A stretch of DNA of 64,000 bases, taken from positions 744,001 to 808,000 of the forward strand of contig SWDT01000011.1 in NCBI GenBank assembly GCA_009193035.1. The letters are read 5' to 3'. The DNA is from Halicephalobus mephisto. Its lineage: Eukaryota > Nematoda > Chromadorea > Rhabditida > Panagrolaimidae. Position numbers and translations under genes: made by a program. Below, piece by piece: positions 42,640-54,927 of this stretch (positions are counted from its first letter, which is position 1; each line of letters begins with the position of its first letter). The notes beneath the pieces are model-generated. The model was not told the origin of the DNA, made no database searches, and worked only from the letters and a program-made list of their open reading frames with translations.

Positions 42640-44400
42640 CGAAAGTATTTACAAAATTCCAAAAAAAATCTCAAGACGAAAATTTCAAAACTTTCCAGTC
42701 GAGACCGAGAAATTTATAATTTTTTTAAATACTTTATAATTAAAAAAACTAAGAATTTTTATTATAAAAATTTCCAAAAAAAGTCTCAACACGAAAATTT
42801 CAAAACTTTCCAATCGAGACCGAGAAATTTATAATTTTTTTAAATATTCTAAAAAATTTTTTAAATATTTTATAATTAAGAAAATTAAAAATTTTTATTA
42901 CAAAATTCCAAAAAAAGTCTCAACACGAAGATTTCAAAACTTTCCAGTCGAGACCAAAAAATTCAGAATTCTATTTTAAAATATTCTAAAAATTTTTTAA
43001 ATATTTTATAATTAAAAAAATAAGAATTTTTATTACAAAATTCCAAAAAAAATCTCAACACGAAGATTTCACAACTTTCCAGTCGAGACCAAAAAATTCA
43101 GAATTCTATTTTAAAATATTCTAAAAATTTTTTAAATATTTTATAATTAAAAAAATAAGAATTTTTATTACAAAATTCCAAAAAAAATCTCAACACGAAG
43201 ATTTCACAACTTTCCAGTCGAGACCGAGAAATTTATAATTCTTTTAAATACTTTATAATTAAAAAAACTAAAAATTTTTATTATAAAAATTTCGAAAAAA
43301 AATCTCAACACGAAAATTTCAAAACTTTCCAGTCGAGACCGAGAAATTTACAATTTTTTAAAATATCCTAAAAAATTTTTTAAATATTTTATAATTAAAA
43401 AAATAAGAATTTTTATTACAAAATTCCAAAAAAAATCTCAACACGAAGATTTCAAAACTTTCCAGTCAAGACTGAAAATTATGAAACTTTGCTTTCAGGA
43501 AATTTTAATTACACTATTATTTTAAAAAATAAATTTTTGCTGCAAAATTGCAAAAAAAATTTTTACAGATTTTTGAAAACTGGAAATTTTTCACTTCCGT
43601 ATTTTTGCAAAGTTCCAAAAATATTTAGTAAATTAAATTTTTTAAAATATAAAATTTTCAATTTTTGGAATTAAAATTAAAAAATGAAATTTCACATTTT
43701 TTGAATTTTATGAAATTTAAAAAATATTTAATAAATTAAATTATTTAAAAAATATAAAATTTTCCAACATGAAATTTAACTTTTTTCTAGCTAGGACTGA
43801 AAAATGGAATTTTGCATTTTTGTGGGTTCTATGAAGTTCCAAAAACCATCAAGTAAATCAGATTATCATAAAAAGCAGAAATGTTTGTCCAAAAAAATTC
43901 TTAAAAAATGCCTCGAAATGCATTCTCAGAATTTTCCAGTTGGGACCAAATTTGAGAAAATTCAATTTTTCGTGTTTTTCTAAAGACTAGAAAAATATTA
44001 AATAACATTATTATAAAAAATTAAGATTTTTTAAAATAAAACCTCAAAAATTATCCCAACGCGAATTTCCGAAATTTTCCAGTTGGGACCAAATTTGAGA
44101 AAATTCAATTTTTCGTGTTTTCCTAAAGACTAGAAAAATATTAAATAATAATAATATAAAAAATTAAGATTTTCTTATATAAAACCTCAAAAATTATCCC
44201 ACCGCGAATTTCCGAAATTTTCCAGTTGGGACCAAATTTGAGGAGATTTTATTTTTTACATTTTTTAAAGAATAGAAAAATATTAAATAATAATAATATA
44301 AAAAATTAAGATTTTCTTATATAAAACCTCAAAAATTACCCCAACGCAAATTTCCGAAATTTTCCAGTTGGGACCAAATTTGAGAAAATTTCATTGTTAT
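42640..44400. repeat. Two families of ~130-bp tandem repeats with TTTCCAG-type motifs
   Basis: 42640-43480: about six copies of a unit with caaaactttccagtcgagacc and aaaaaatctcaacacgaa. 43880-44400: four copies of a unit with aattttccagttgggaccaaa and taaaacctcaaaaattat. Each unit contains a tttccag element next to a cgagacc or gggacc block. No genes were found between. Confidence 0.7.
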
Positions 44401-44559
44401 ATATTTTCCTAAAATCGCAAAACACATTCAATAGGTTCTAAAGCCACAGGCAAAAAGGATGGCCGAAAACAACTTTCTTTGTTCGTTTACTTGAGTAAAA
44501 AGTAATCCAATAATTTTCAAAATGAAAAAGTTTAAAAAAACGACTTTTACCACGAAAAT

Positions 44560-45480
44560 CCTCAACTATGTACTTAGAACCCTATAAGTACCCATTTCTG
44601 ACCAATATAGCGTCTTCCAAGCTAGAAGATTTTTCCGAACAAATATTGCCTGAGGCAAATTTCCGGAACGCCTCTAAGCCAGAAGTTGGCGGACAAACAA
44701 GTCCCTGTCCTTGTCGTGTTTCATTTCCTGGACGAATCCCATTCTGTTTCGGACAACTAAAACAAAAAATTCGAAAAGTGCAAATTTCAAGGTGAATTTC
44801 GTCGATGAACAATTTCGAACTTTTTTTTTCATTTTTTCGTTTTTTTTCGACATTGTATACGATTCTTTTTTTAGGATAATATTACACGATAAAAGACGAA
44901 ATATTTCAGACAAATTAAATATTCAAAAATTATTTTACGTAACTTTTTTTTTTGAAAAAAATAAAAATTCAAAAATTTACAAAAATTAAAACAAGAATAA
45001 CGAAGTCCGTAGATTCTGAATCTGGTGTCAGAATTGAGGTTGACGTTCAGAATCCCGGATTCTGAAGTTTGAGGTTTCATAACTGTCGAAATTAGAAATA
45101 AGAAAAAAATATAAATCTTTATTTAACGAAAAAAGACAGAAAAACAATGTATATCCTGCGCAGCCGGAAGTGTCCCCTTGCCCTACAGTATTCCATTCTT
45201 TTTTTTCCTTTTTTTACCTATATTTTCCCGACTAGAGTCAGAGTTGGGTCCCCGTCTGATCTCTCCTGGTTCTGAATCCCAGTGGACCATTACTGTAGGT
45301 ATTCTATGAGAATGCGGCTCGTAGTTGGGGTAGTCGTGGTTCGTCACGTCACTACCCTGAATTCCTTAACCCCCCCCCCTCTGGATTCGGGTGGATCTGC
45401 TAGCATCGGGGAGTCGAACTTGGGGCCCTATGTTTTTGCTGGGGCCACGGTGCTGTGCCCTACAGTATTCCACATTCCCT
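44560..45480. other. Low-repeat island, coding-like but unassigned
   Basis: 44640-44760 is coding-like on the minus strand (a TTTTAG acceptor, then VRNRMGFVQEMKHDKDRDLF and a stop), and 45005-45075 has a short minus ORF. 45170-45480 is GC-rich for this window, with a run of nine or ten C's at about 45370. These may be scattered exons or a regulatory island; I could not assemble a gene. Confidence 0.3.
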
Positions 45481-45859
45481 GATATTCAGGCTGTCTCTTC
45501 AGGTCCTCTTTTTTACTACAACTTCTGTCCTACAGTAACTCTTCTAGATGAATTCAATTGACTTCATTTGTTAAACCATATCGTTGGATCGTGATTAGGG
45601 GTTCCTGATCCGTGGATAGATGAGAAATATAAAATAACTATATAAAGCCGGAGACACGAGATATAAAGACAACTCTTACGAAATAGTCGCAAACTCTTCA
45701 AATTCCCGCCAACGCACAATTGTACATCTTTCGTTGGTCCTCAGGGTATTTCCTTTCGGGACCAAAGTTATACAAGTTTCTGCTCAAATAGATGGTGCTC
45801 GATCCAACACATATCCATCTCCAGAAATCTCCAAATTTTTCTTAGACACTGACTTCTGA

Positions 45860-46100
45860 AGTCACGTTCAAAAGGGAGATTCTCAAGTCATGTCCAAAAG
45901 GGAGATTCTCAAGTCACATTAAAAAAGGGGATTCTAAAGTCACATCCAAAAGGAGGATTCTGAAGTCACGTTCAAAAAGAGATTCTGAAGTCACATCCAA
46001 AAAAGGGATTCTGAAGTCATGTCCAAAAAGGGGATTCTAAAGTTACATTCAAAAAGGAGATTCTGAAGTCATGTCCAAAAGGGGGATTCTGAAGTTCACT
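45860..46100. repeat. ~28-bp minisatellite
   Basis: About nine degenerate copies of a unit such as gattctgaagtcacgtccaa followed by aaggg, in tandem. No ORF. Confidence 0.75.
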
Positions 46101-46413
46101 AGTCTTTTTCGTCGATTATTATCATCTAGATGATCCATGAACGAACTAGATTTTTTGTTTTGATTTCTCCTGGGACGCGCTGTAAACGACATTAAGACAC
46201 GATATTCAAGTCATCGTCCACCAGAAGGTGTATCAGAAAAACCGATTCTAACACTAGATTCAGAATCTACAGACCTCATTATTTTCATTTTATATACTTT
46301 TTGTAAAATTCTGACGATGTTTTTATTTTGTCGAAAAAACAACAAAAATTATGTAAAATAATTTTTAATTTCGCAATCTTAACCACATATGTTCCAACAG
46401 AACTTCCTTATTA

Positions 46414-46562
46414 CACACAAAATGTAACTTTTAGTACAGTAGCAAATGCAAAATCGTCACTATTATGTTTTATTTTTTATCACAAATGTTAAATATTTTT
46501 AAAAATGTGACGATAGTGTTATATTTCGAAATTGTTATAAAACTAAAAGTTACTTTTTTTGT
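46414..46562. repeat. Foldback (MITE-like) element, copy 1
   Basis: The left arm acacaaaatgtaacttttag and the right arm ctaaaagttactttttttgt are inverse to each other; inner arms (aaaatcgtcactatta / gtgacgatagtg) also pair. About 149 bp, with no coding capacity. Confidence 0.75.
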
Positions 46563-46657
46563 ATAAATTTAATGTAACTATACATTGGATATAATGTATC
46601 TGATACATCAGAGCTGTTCTAATGTATCTATATATCATATACAATCCACCGATATCA

Positions 46658-46810
46658 ACACAAAAAATGTAACTTTTGGTACAGTAGCAAATGCAAAATC
46701 GTCACTATTATGTTTTATTTTTTACCACAAATATCAAATATTCACGAAAAATGTGACGATAGTGTTACATTTCGCAATTGTTATAAAACTAAAAGTTACG
46801 TTTTTTTGTG
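46658..46810. repeat. Foldback (MITE-like) element, copy 2
   Basis: A second copy of the element at 46414-46562, same orientation, about 90% alike by eye, separated by ~95 bp that contains tatacatcagagctg-type sequence also seen at the left edge of the window. Confidence 0.75.
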
Positions 46811-46829
46811 AGATCGACTCGTCGTAAAA

Positions 46830-48580
46830 CTTTGACATCAAAGTTGATCCGGATTTTAATTTTTTTTTGAGACTTCTTCCTTGATTAATTTTTTTAGTTA
46901 ACAAGACTTCGAATCCTCGGTCAGGATCTAATCCGGATTTCGTAGCTTACAGCCACCCGTACCAACTACCGTACTACCGAAGACGTCGATGAACAACGTC
47001 AAAAAAAATTTAAAAATTTAAAAATAAAAAAAAACGAACAATTGTTATTTGATTTTTTTGATGAGACAAATGTCATTCAAAAAATAAAATATTTTCAAAT
47101 GATCAACATTTTTTAAAAAATATAATTGAAAAAATATTTTTATAAAAATTACAAATTGAAAAAATTTCAAAATAATTACGGATTTTAGGATGTTTTAGAT
47201 ATTCAGAATTTTTAATTTTATTAAATTTCGAAATAAAAAAATAAATTTTCTGCAAAATGGTCCCGACACGAATTTTAGGATTTTTTAGAAATTAGAAGTT
47301 TCTAATTTTATATAATTTTTAAATTTTATTATAAAAATAAATTTTTTTTTAATTTTATTATAAAAATAATTTTTTTTACATTTTATTATAAAAGTAAATT
47401 TTTTTTAATTTTTTCATAAAAATAATTTTTTTAATTTTTTATAAAAATAATTATTTTAATTTTTTCATAAAAATAAATTTTTTATAAAAATTAATTTTTT
47501 TTTAATTTTATTATAAAAATTATGAATGTTAACATTGTTACGAAATAGTTACGAGAATTTTTAGAAACTGAAAAGTTTTTGTCTCAGGTAGTGATTTCGA
47601 AATCGTGTTATTATAAAAATAAATCTTTTATGAAATAGTCTGGACATAAATTTGAGAACTTTTAGAAACTTACGGAATTTTGAACTTTAGTAGTTTCGAA
47701 ATCATGGAAGTTTAAAAATTTTGACACAATATTCTCAACACGAATTTTAGGATTTTTCAAACATTTTAAAAATTATTTCATATATCAACTTCATTTTTTC
47801 GAAGTTTCAGAATCTCCTATATAACTATATTTTCATACTATTACGATTAAAACCAATATTCTTCCAGAAGTCCCAGCACGAATTTTAGGATTTTTTAGAA
47901 ACTTCTAAAATTACTTCATATATCGATTTCGAAATTTTCTAGAATTCTAAAATCTTCAGAATCTCCTATATAACTACATTTTCATACTATTGCGATTAAA
48001 ATCAATATTCTTCCAGAAGTCCCAGCACGAATTTTAGGATTTTTCAAACATTTTAAAAATTATTTCATATATCGATTTCGAAATTTTCCAAAATTCTAAA
48101 ATCTCTTTTAAAATCCAAAAACCTACAAAATTCCAAGAATTTCCACGAAATCCCAACACTTAAAAATAAACATGCCTAGAAGGAATTGAAATCAAACAAA
48201 CTCAACCACAACTTCCTAAGCAATGGACCAAATAATCCTCAACCACATTTTTTTTTTTTGAAAAAATTTTTTCATTTACCTCCATTTTGAAGATAAATGC
48301 AAACACCAGATAGAAAGATCCGAAAGTTTTATATACAATGAGAAAAATTCTTTTCAATAGTCTCAAATCAACAAATTTTTAAAAAAACTTAAAAAACAAA
48401 AATCATTATTTTTGTTTTTTAAAATAAAGTTACTTTTCAGTCACGAGAACTTCACATCAGATTAGACCAATTTGAGGATGGAAAAGGCTCTAATTTCTAG
48501 AAGAGCAAACAAGGATAAGCTCTGTAATGGTGTAAAACAGTCAAATAAAAAACAGTTTTAGTTTTCTTTTAAATTCCAGC
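46830..48580. repeat. Gene-poor AT sequence with dispersed 'cccagcacgaattttaggatt' repeats
   Basis: 47200-48110 contains several copies of a unit with agtcccagcacgaattttag and aattatttcatatatcgattt; 47330-47510 is ttttattataaaaata simple sequence. No gene was seen. 48590-48813 is likely the 3' UTR side of the ATP synthase gene. Confidence 0.55.
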
Positions 48581-48813
48581 ACGAATCGGGGTAAAGTTTC
48601 ACAATGATGTAGCAATTATGACGACGCTTCATCACGAGGAAGAAATTTTAAACCTTTAAAAACTACATCCTTTTCACCGTTACTTAAAATAACCCATGAA
48701 AAACTAAAGTACAAACTATTATTTTCCCTTTTATCTAGTCAAATCCTGACTATGATAACGAACGACGTTAATCCATCGAAATACATCTACAAGAAAACAT
48801 AATTCATATCAAC

Positions 48814-50709
48814 CTAAGCTTTGAAGCCAGCCAAGAAGTTGGTGACCAGATCCTTCAACTTGCCATCGCTAGCAGGAGAGATCTGTCCTTCTTCACGGAT
48901 GGTCTTCAAAAGATCCTGAGCGTTGGCTCGGATGTGAACGAGGAATTCCTTTTCAAATCTAGTAATTTGAGATGGGTCCAGCTTGTCAAGATGTCCTTTG
49001 ACACCAGCGTAGATAACGGCAACCTGTTCTTCAATGGCCATGGGGACGTACTGTCCTTGTTTGAGCAATTCGGTGAGACGAACACCACGGTTGAGCAGTT
49101 GTTGAGTAGCGGCATCAAGATCGGAACCGAATTGAGCGAAGGCAGCGACTTCACGGTATTGGGCAAGCTCGAGCTTCATGGAACCGGCGACTTGCTTCAT
49201 GGCCTTCGTTTGGGCAGCAGAACCGACACGGGAGACAGAGAGACCGACGTTAATGGCAGGACGGACACCCTTGTAGAACAACTCGGTTTCCAAGAAGATT
49301 TGACCATCAGTGATGGAAATGACGTTGGTAGGGATGTAAGCAGACACATCGCCAGCTTGAGTCTCGATGATGGGCAAAGCAGTCAAAGATCCACCGCCGT
49401 GAGTTTCGTTCATCTTAGCAGCACGTTCGAGAAGACGGGAGTGGAGGTAGAAGACATCACCAGGGTAGGCTTCACGACCTGGAGGACGACGAAGCAGCAA
49501 AGACATCTGACGGTAAGCGACGGCTTGCTTGGACAAGTCATCGTAGATGATAAGAGCGTGCTTGCCATTGTCACGGAAGAATTCACCCATGGCGCAACCC
49601 GAGTAAGGAGCTAAGAATTGAAGGGGAGCAGCATCGGAAGCGGTGGCGGAGACGATGATGGTGTACTTCATGGCGTCGGCATCAGTAAGACGCTTCAAGA
49701 TCTGAGCGACGGTGGAACGCTTCTGGCCGATGGCGACGTAGATACAGTAGAGCTTCTTCTTCTCATCATTGGCGTCGTTGAAGCGCTTTTGGTTGATAAT
49801 GGTATCAATGGCAATAGCGGTTTTGCTGGAAAAAGAGATAAGGTTAGAAAACAACAAGAATAGCATACCCGGTTTGACGATCGCCGATGATCAATTCACG
49901 CTGACCACGTCCAATGGGGACAAGGGAATCGACGGCCTTGACACCAGTAAGCATAGGTTCACGGACACCAAGACGAGGGATGATACCGGGGGCCTTGACT
50001 TCGACACGAGAGCGCTTCGTCGTAGCGATCGGACCCTTGCCATCGATGGGGTTACCCAGAGCATCAACAACACGGCCAAGAAGTGCATCTCCGACAGCGA
50101 CGTCGACGATAGCTCCAGTACGCTTAACAACATCACCTTCACGGATAACCTTGTCATTACCGAAGACGACAACACCGACGTTATCGGGTTCCAAGTTAAG
50201 AGCCATACCCTGCAAACAAAGAAGTTAGACTAACGACCGGGTGGGACTGATATATGAATACCTTCATTCCGGAATCGAATTCAACCATTTCTTCGGCTTG
50301 GATGTTCTTGAGACCATAGACACGGGCAATACCGTCACCAATAGAAAGGACTCGGCCAGTTTCTTCCAAGTTGACATTGGCTCCTTGTCCCAAGATTCTT
50401 TCTTCGAGGATCTTTGACACCTCAGCGCCAGCAGCAGCCTGGCGAGCCGAGAAGTGCAAAGCACTCTGGGAAAGCTGAAAATAAGTTGGTTTTGATCAGC
50501 CGCAGAGATATCAACTCAGTCAAGTAACTTTGGGGTAAGGAAATCCGTTTTTATATTGGATTTCAGATAGACTAGAACTAAAATCGCCGAAAAACGGGGT
50601 ATTACTAAATTAGGCAGACTTTTGCGATTTTTAGCACCAAATTCGTAAATAAAGCTCGACAAACCTTGGTTGGCACACGTGCCACGGAGAAGAGGTGTTT
50701 CGAAAGCAT
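48814..50709 (-). CDS. atp-1: Mitochondrial ATP synthase F1 subunit alpha (four exons)
   Basis: Exons: 50709..50665, 50474..50262, 50209..49869, 49825..48814; the product is 536 aa, normal for the family. The first ~20 residues are a mitochondrial presequence ([15 protein letters not shown]). The P-loop GDRQTGKT lies at residues 195-202 and is split by intron 3 inside its last Gly codon. [22 protein letters not shown] and [10 protein letters not shown] (with the conserved Arg reaching the beta catalytic site) segments are present. In the F1 alpha3-beta3 head it binds nucleotide without catalysis. Codon use is strongly GC-biased compared with its surroundings, as expected for a highly expressed gene. 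The start is set by the presequence; no closer SL acceptor is obvious. Confidence 0.97.
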
Positions 50710-51759
50710 TCTCGAGACAACGAACGGAAACAGAAGCCGACGTCGACAAAGAATTCGAAAGTGTAAGTCACAAACGAGCAAGACCAACAAGCAGCAGCGA
50801 GAGTCCCTGATAACTCAGGCTCTCACAACGAAACAGAGAAATGGTACTTGGCGGCTGGTTCAACTCTCGCTCCAACCGCCCGTCATTCTCTCTTATCGTG
50901 CACTTTTTCTTTTTGTGTTTATCTCGCTCCGTCTGCAACTTCGGTAAATCTCTCGACACGAAACAAGTATCATGGCTTTTGCTTTTGTCACACTGTTGTG
51001 AAGATTAAAAGTGAATGAGTTTACGAAATGGTCCTGACGCAGAATCTGGGGACCAAAGTAGGCTACATGGCAATTTCGGTCTTGCGCGACGGTTATTTCG
51101 TTGTCAATTGATATATAAAAGTCAAACTTTTTTGCGAAACTAATTCAACACGAAGTTCTGAGACTTGAGAAACTGAAGTAGCCTAAATTTCTGACTTTAA
51201 GAGATATCTATTTCGTAATTAATTTCCTGGAGTTACATTTTCCAAGGATAAAAGTTTAAAAACTTCTGGATCCAAGTTTCGTAGGATATAGAGCTTTCCA
51301 CCGTCGAGGACCAACAATTGCATATATGAAGATACCGATGAACGTTGAGGACATCACAACACTCAAGCGACCCGCCGAAAACGGGCTTTACTCTTGTGAT
51401 GACAGCACATCGATAAATATTTTTATTTTTTCGTCAAATATCAAAATTGGACCTGGCAAAAGGGATAAGAATGGATTGAGTTCGATAGTGCGGGGTTGTT
51501 GATGGAAAATCGAAAATTGCTTCTGGGCAGTGACGTCAGAGGAAAGCAGGTCAAGTCGGGCCAAAGTCGGATTGGAGAACCGGAATTTTTACTCGTATTC
51601 GTAGCGGTTGTGTCGATTACTGTGGGACCTTGAATCTCGAATCTAGGTTTCTACTGGACTAGGAAGCATACTTGTACCAATGTACATTACTGTAAGTAGA
51701 CAAAACCTGCGGGTATCCGAGGGTCGTCTAGGGTTGACTGTCGTCGGCCGGCCCTGGGG
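50710..51759. other. Intergenic: ATP synthase promoter side and RGS 3' flank
   Basis: About 1 kb. 50750-50960 is of normal GC content and probably contains the 5' UTR and promoter of the ATP synthase gene. 51000-51750 is a unique spacer; short ORFs inside it are not convincing. Confidence 0.5.
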
Positions 51760-54700
51760 TCACTTTTTGGGCTGGGGGAAGCTCTGCGGGGGCGGTTTCA
51801 GTGGAAGCGAGTCTGAACTCAGTTGTTTAGGCAAGGAACTATGTGAATTGTCGTCCCGCGACATTTTATGCTTACTCGTCAAAGGAGCTCTCTTCTGCAT
51901 GTTGCTCATCCCCATGTTGAAGATGAAGTTACGCCATCCCAGTCGTTTGGACCCTGGAATCATCATTGTAAAATTAGAAATTAATTTTTCAAATAAAATT
52001 TAAATTTTTTGGATTTTTTAAAAACTCCTAAAATCCAAAGTCCCAGAAGTTCCTCCCGGATTCTGGAGATATGGAATTCCAAAAGATTCTGTCAGATTCT
52101 AGAAATTTTGGAAATTTTCAGAAACTTACGAAATTTTCGAAGATTTTCAAAAATTTTCATCGAATTTTAGAAATTTTCGAAAATTTTCATCGAATTTTAG
52201 AAACACAAAATTTTCAAAGATTTTCAAAAATTTTCATCGAATTTTAGAAACTTTTACGAAATTTCTAAAAATTTCAGAAACTTTTACTGGATTCTAGGAA
52301 GTTCTACAGTATTCCCCAGGAGATTCTAAAAACTTTCAGGCATCTCCACTAAATTCTGGAAGATTTCTCAATTTTTTGAAATTTTTAAATTTTAAAATTT
52401 GTTTCGGAATTTTGATTTTTAAAAATTGCGAAAAATAAAACGAAAATCCCGAATTACCTTGTTGCTGAGCTGCGCTGAGGACTCCTTTGTAGATCTGCGA
52501 CCTTATGAACCGAGGATAACTGTCCTTGCCCATGAGGGTGAAGACGTTTTCTTCGGCTTGGGAGAAGGCGAATCTCTTGGAGACTTTGTCGTCCTTCAGA
52601 AGCTGCAACGTGGCTTCTAGGGTCCTGGAATCGATGTTTATTTGGCACGGCGCCCCGCTGGCGAGGAACTCGTCGTGGACCCTCTGGGTTTTGGCCTCTA
52701 TTTGGTGGTTGGGAGAGTACTTGAGGTCCTGAATCGCCATCCAGAATCTGATATTCTCAGACGAAAATTCGCTTTCTAAGAAGGTCTCGAGGACTTGCCG
52801 ACCAATCGGGTCCTTCGTCAACTCGACCACGTTTATCGCCCACCGTCTGACTCTCTTCTCCGTCGGCACTTCTACTCTAAAATTAAAAAATTAATAAATT
52901 AATTTAAAAAATATTAAAAAATTTAAAATTAAAAAAAAAATTTAAATTTAAATAAAAATAAAGAAAATTTAAATTTAAATAAAAATAAAAATTCAAAAAA
53001 ATTTAAATTTAAATAAAAAATAAAATTCAAAAAAATTTAAATTTAAATTTAAATAAAAATAAAACTTTAAAAAATTAAAAATTTAAATTTAAATTTAAAT
53101 TAAAATAAAGAAAATTTAAATCAAAAAAAAATTTTTTAATTTTTAAAAATTTAGAATTAAAAAATTATGATTTTAAAACTCACAGATCCGTATTAAGTAC
53201 CCATAGTGAAATATCGTCAGAAATCCAGGGATTCGCCGGCGTAGAGGCCGTGATGAAGGAATCATACTCGTGGAATTGAGAACACCAATTTACCATTCTA
53301 AAAATTTCCAAATTTCTAATTTTTATGAAATTTATAAAGAAATAAATTTTTAAAATTCTAAAAATTTCGCGAATTTTTGGAAATTTTAGAATTTTGTTTA
53401 ATTTTTAAAGTTTCCAGAAATTTCGAAAAAGTCTCAGAAGATTTCAAATATCCCGTGAGATTCTGAAGAAAGTAAAATTGGATTCTGGGGGATTAAGATT
53501 GGATTCTGGAAATTTTAAAATTGGATTCTGGGAGATTTGAAATGGGATTCTGGAGGATTTAAAATTGGATTCTGAAAATTTTAAAATTGGATTCTGGAAA
53601 TTTTAAAATTGGATTCTGGAAATTTTAAAATTGGATTCTGGAAAATTTAAAATGGGATTCTGGGGGATTAAGATTGGATTCTGGAAAATTAAAAATTGGA
53701 TTCTGGAGACTGCTATGGAATTTCGATTTTCAGAAAACCCACGTTTCGCTGCCCTTCATGGCCTTGAGCCAAGGTTTGGTTTTCAAGGAGAACTTGAGTC
53801 TTTCGATCTCCTGTTTATAGATGCCGGCAGTGCATTTTCTGAGTTTTCTTTCGATTTTCTGGATTGGTTGTTCGAGACAATTCGAAGTTCCTGGTCGTCT
53901 TTGTCTCCAGAAGGCTCTTTCTTCAGAATCAAAAACAACTTTTTCACTTTTTTTTCTTTCTTTTTGAATTTTAAGTTGCATTTCGGCCTGGACCGTGATG
54001 AAGCCCCACATGTGGCCCAGGAGCTCCACGAGTTTGTTGTAGGCCTCGACCTCGTCCTCCTCGAGCCCATGTTTGAGTTCGTTCCTCATCAGCCTTTTAT
54101 TTAAGTAAATTGCGTATTCCACATTGTCGGCATTCTGGGCATGTGAAGGCCAAAAGTACGGTAATTGTATTCTGTACAGAGTATTGTCATCTTTCACAAT
54201 TGTTGATTGTTCAATAACAGGAAAAATATAACCGTAATGAAGCAACAAAGTCGCTATGTGAAGGGCATCCGCGGAATCGTCGGCGTGAGTCAGTTCCTGG
54301 ACGATTTGGACGAGGGTCTGGCCCGTCAGTGCCTGAGGGACGGCGATCCGGAAGTACTTGTGGGTCTTCAAAGGAGCCGCCTCCGCTATCCTCAACGCCA
54401 GCGAATCTAGCTGAAATCAAACAGTTAAAAAATCAATAAAAATTCTAATTTAAAAATTAAAACAATTTTCGTGATAAGACCATTATTTTAAACATTTAAA
54501 AAATAATTAAATAGAGTTCTGGTCCTATCACGAATATTGTTAATTAAGTTCCTAGTTAAAAAATTTTCGTGATGGGACCATTTTTTTTAAATTAAGAAAA
54601 TAGAAAACATTTGTCTCATCACGCATTTCCATGATTTTTTGATTACTGTAATTAGGTCTAAAATGAAAAAGAATTTAAACAATTTTCGTGATGAGACCAC

Positions 54701-54927
54701 TTTTAAATTTAAAAATCAGAAAACATTTGTCTCATCACGAATTTCCATGATTTTTTGATTACTGTAATCAGGCCTAAAATGAAAGAGAATTTAAACAATT
54801 TTCGAGATGAGACCACTTTTTTTTTAATTTAAAAATCAGAAAACATTTGTCCCACCGCGAAATTTGTTGCTAATTTTTTGATTACTGTAATTAAGTAATT
54901 TACCTTTTTGAGGGTCGCCGCGGCCAT
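51760..54927 (-). CDS. eat-16: R7-type RGS protein, EAT-16-like (five exons)
   Basis: Exons: 54927..54904, 54410..53743, 53297..53184, 52876..52458, 51953..51760; 472 aa. Domains in order: DEP at about 20-95 (GQTLVQIVQELTHADDSADA), helical DHEX linker (NKRLMRNELKHGLEEDEVEA), GGL-like region near 180-265 with NPWISDD, and an RGS domain at about 288-400 (KDPIGRQVLETFLESEFSSE, ENIRFWMAIQDL). RGS domains speed GTP hydrolysis by G-alpha; the GGL region binds a G-beta-5 protein (GPB-2 in C. elegans). In worms EAT-16 opposes Gq (EGL-30) signalling. The length and RGS sequence favour EAT-16 over EGL-10. The start ATG is the first after an in-frame stop. Intron 2 uses GTGGGT. Confidence 0.9.
53455..53720. 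repeat. 22-bp minisatellite in an intron of the RGS gene
   Basis: About ten copies of attttaaaattggattctgg-type units, partly degenerate, within the intron between exons 2 and 3. It provides spurious short ORFs on the plus strand. Confidence 0.75.
54450..54900. repeat. Alternating inverted repeats in intron 1 of the RGS gene
   Basis: Four copies of caattttcgtgatgagacc alternate with four copies of its inverse (tgtctcatcacgaatttcc and variants), each pair 50-60 bp apart, with gattactgtaattag between. Each pair can form a hairpin in the pre-mRNA. Confidence 0.75.

Noticed and set aside
48934..49863. Long plus-strand ORFs over the ATP synthase alpha gene
   Set aside because: They are antisense shadows of a clearly conserved, highly biased coding exon on the minus strand.
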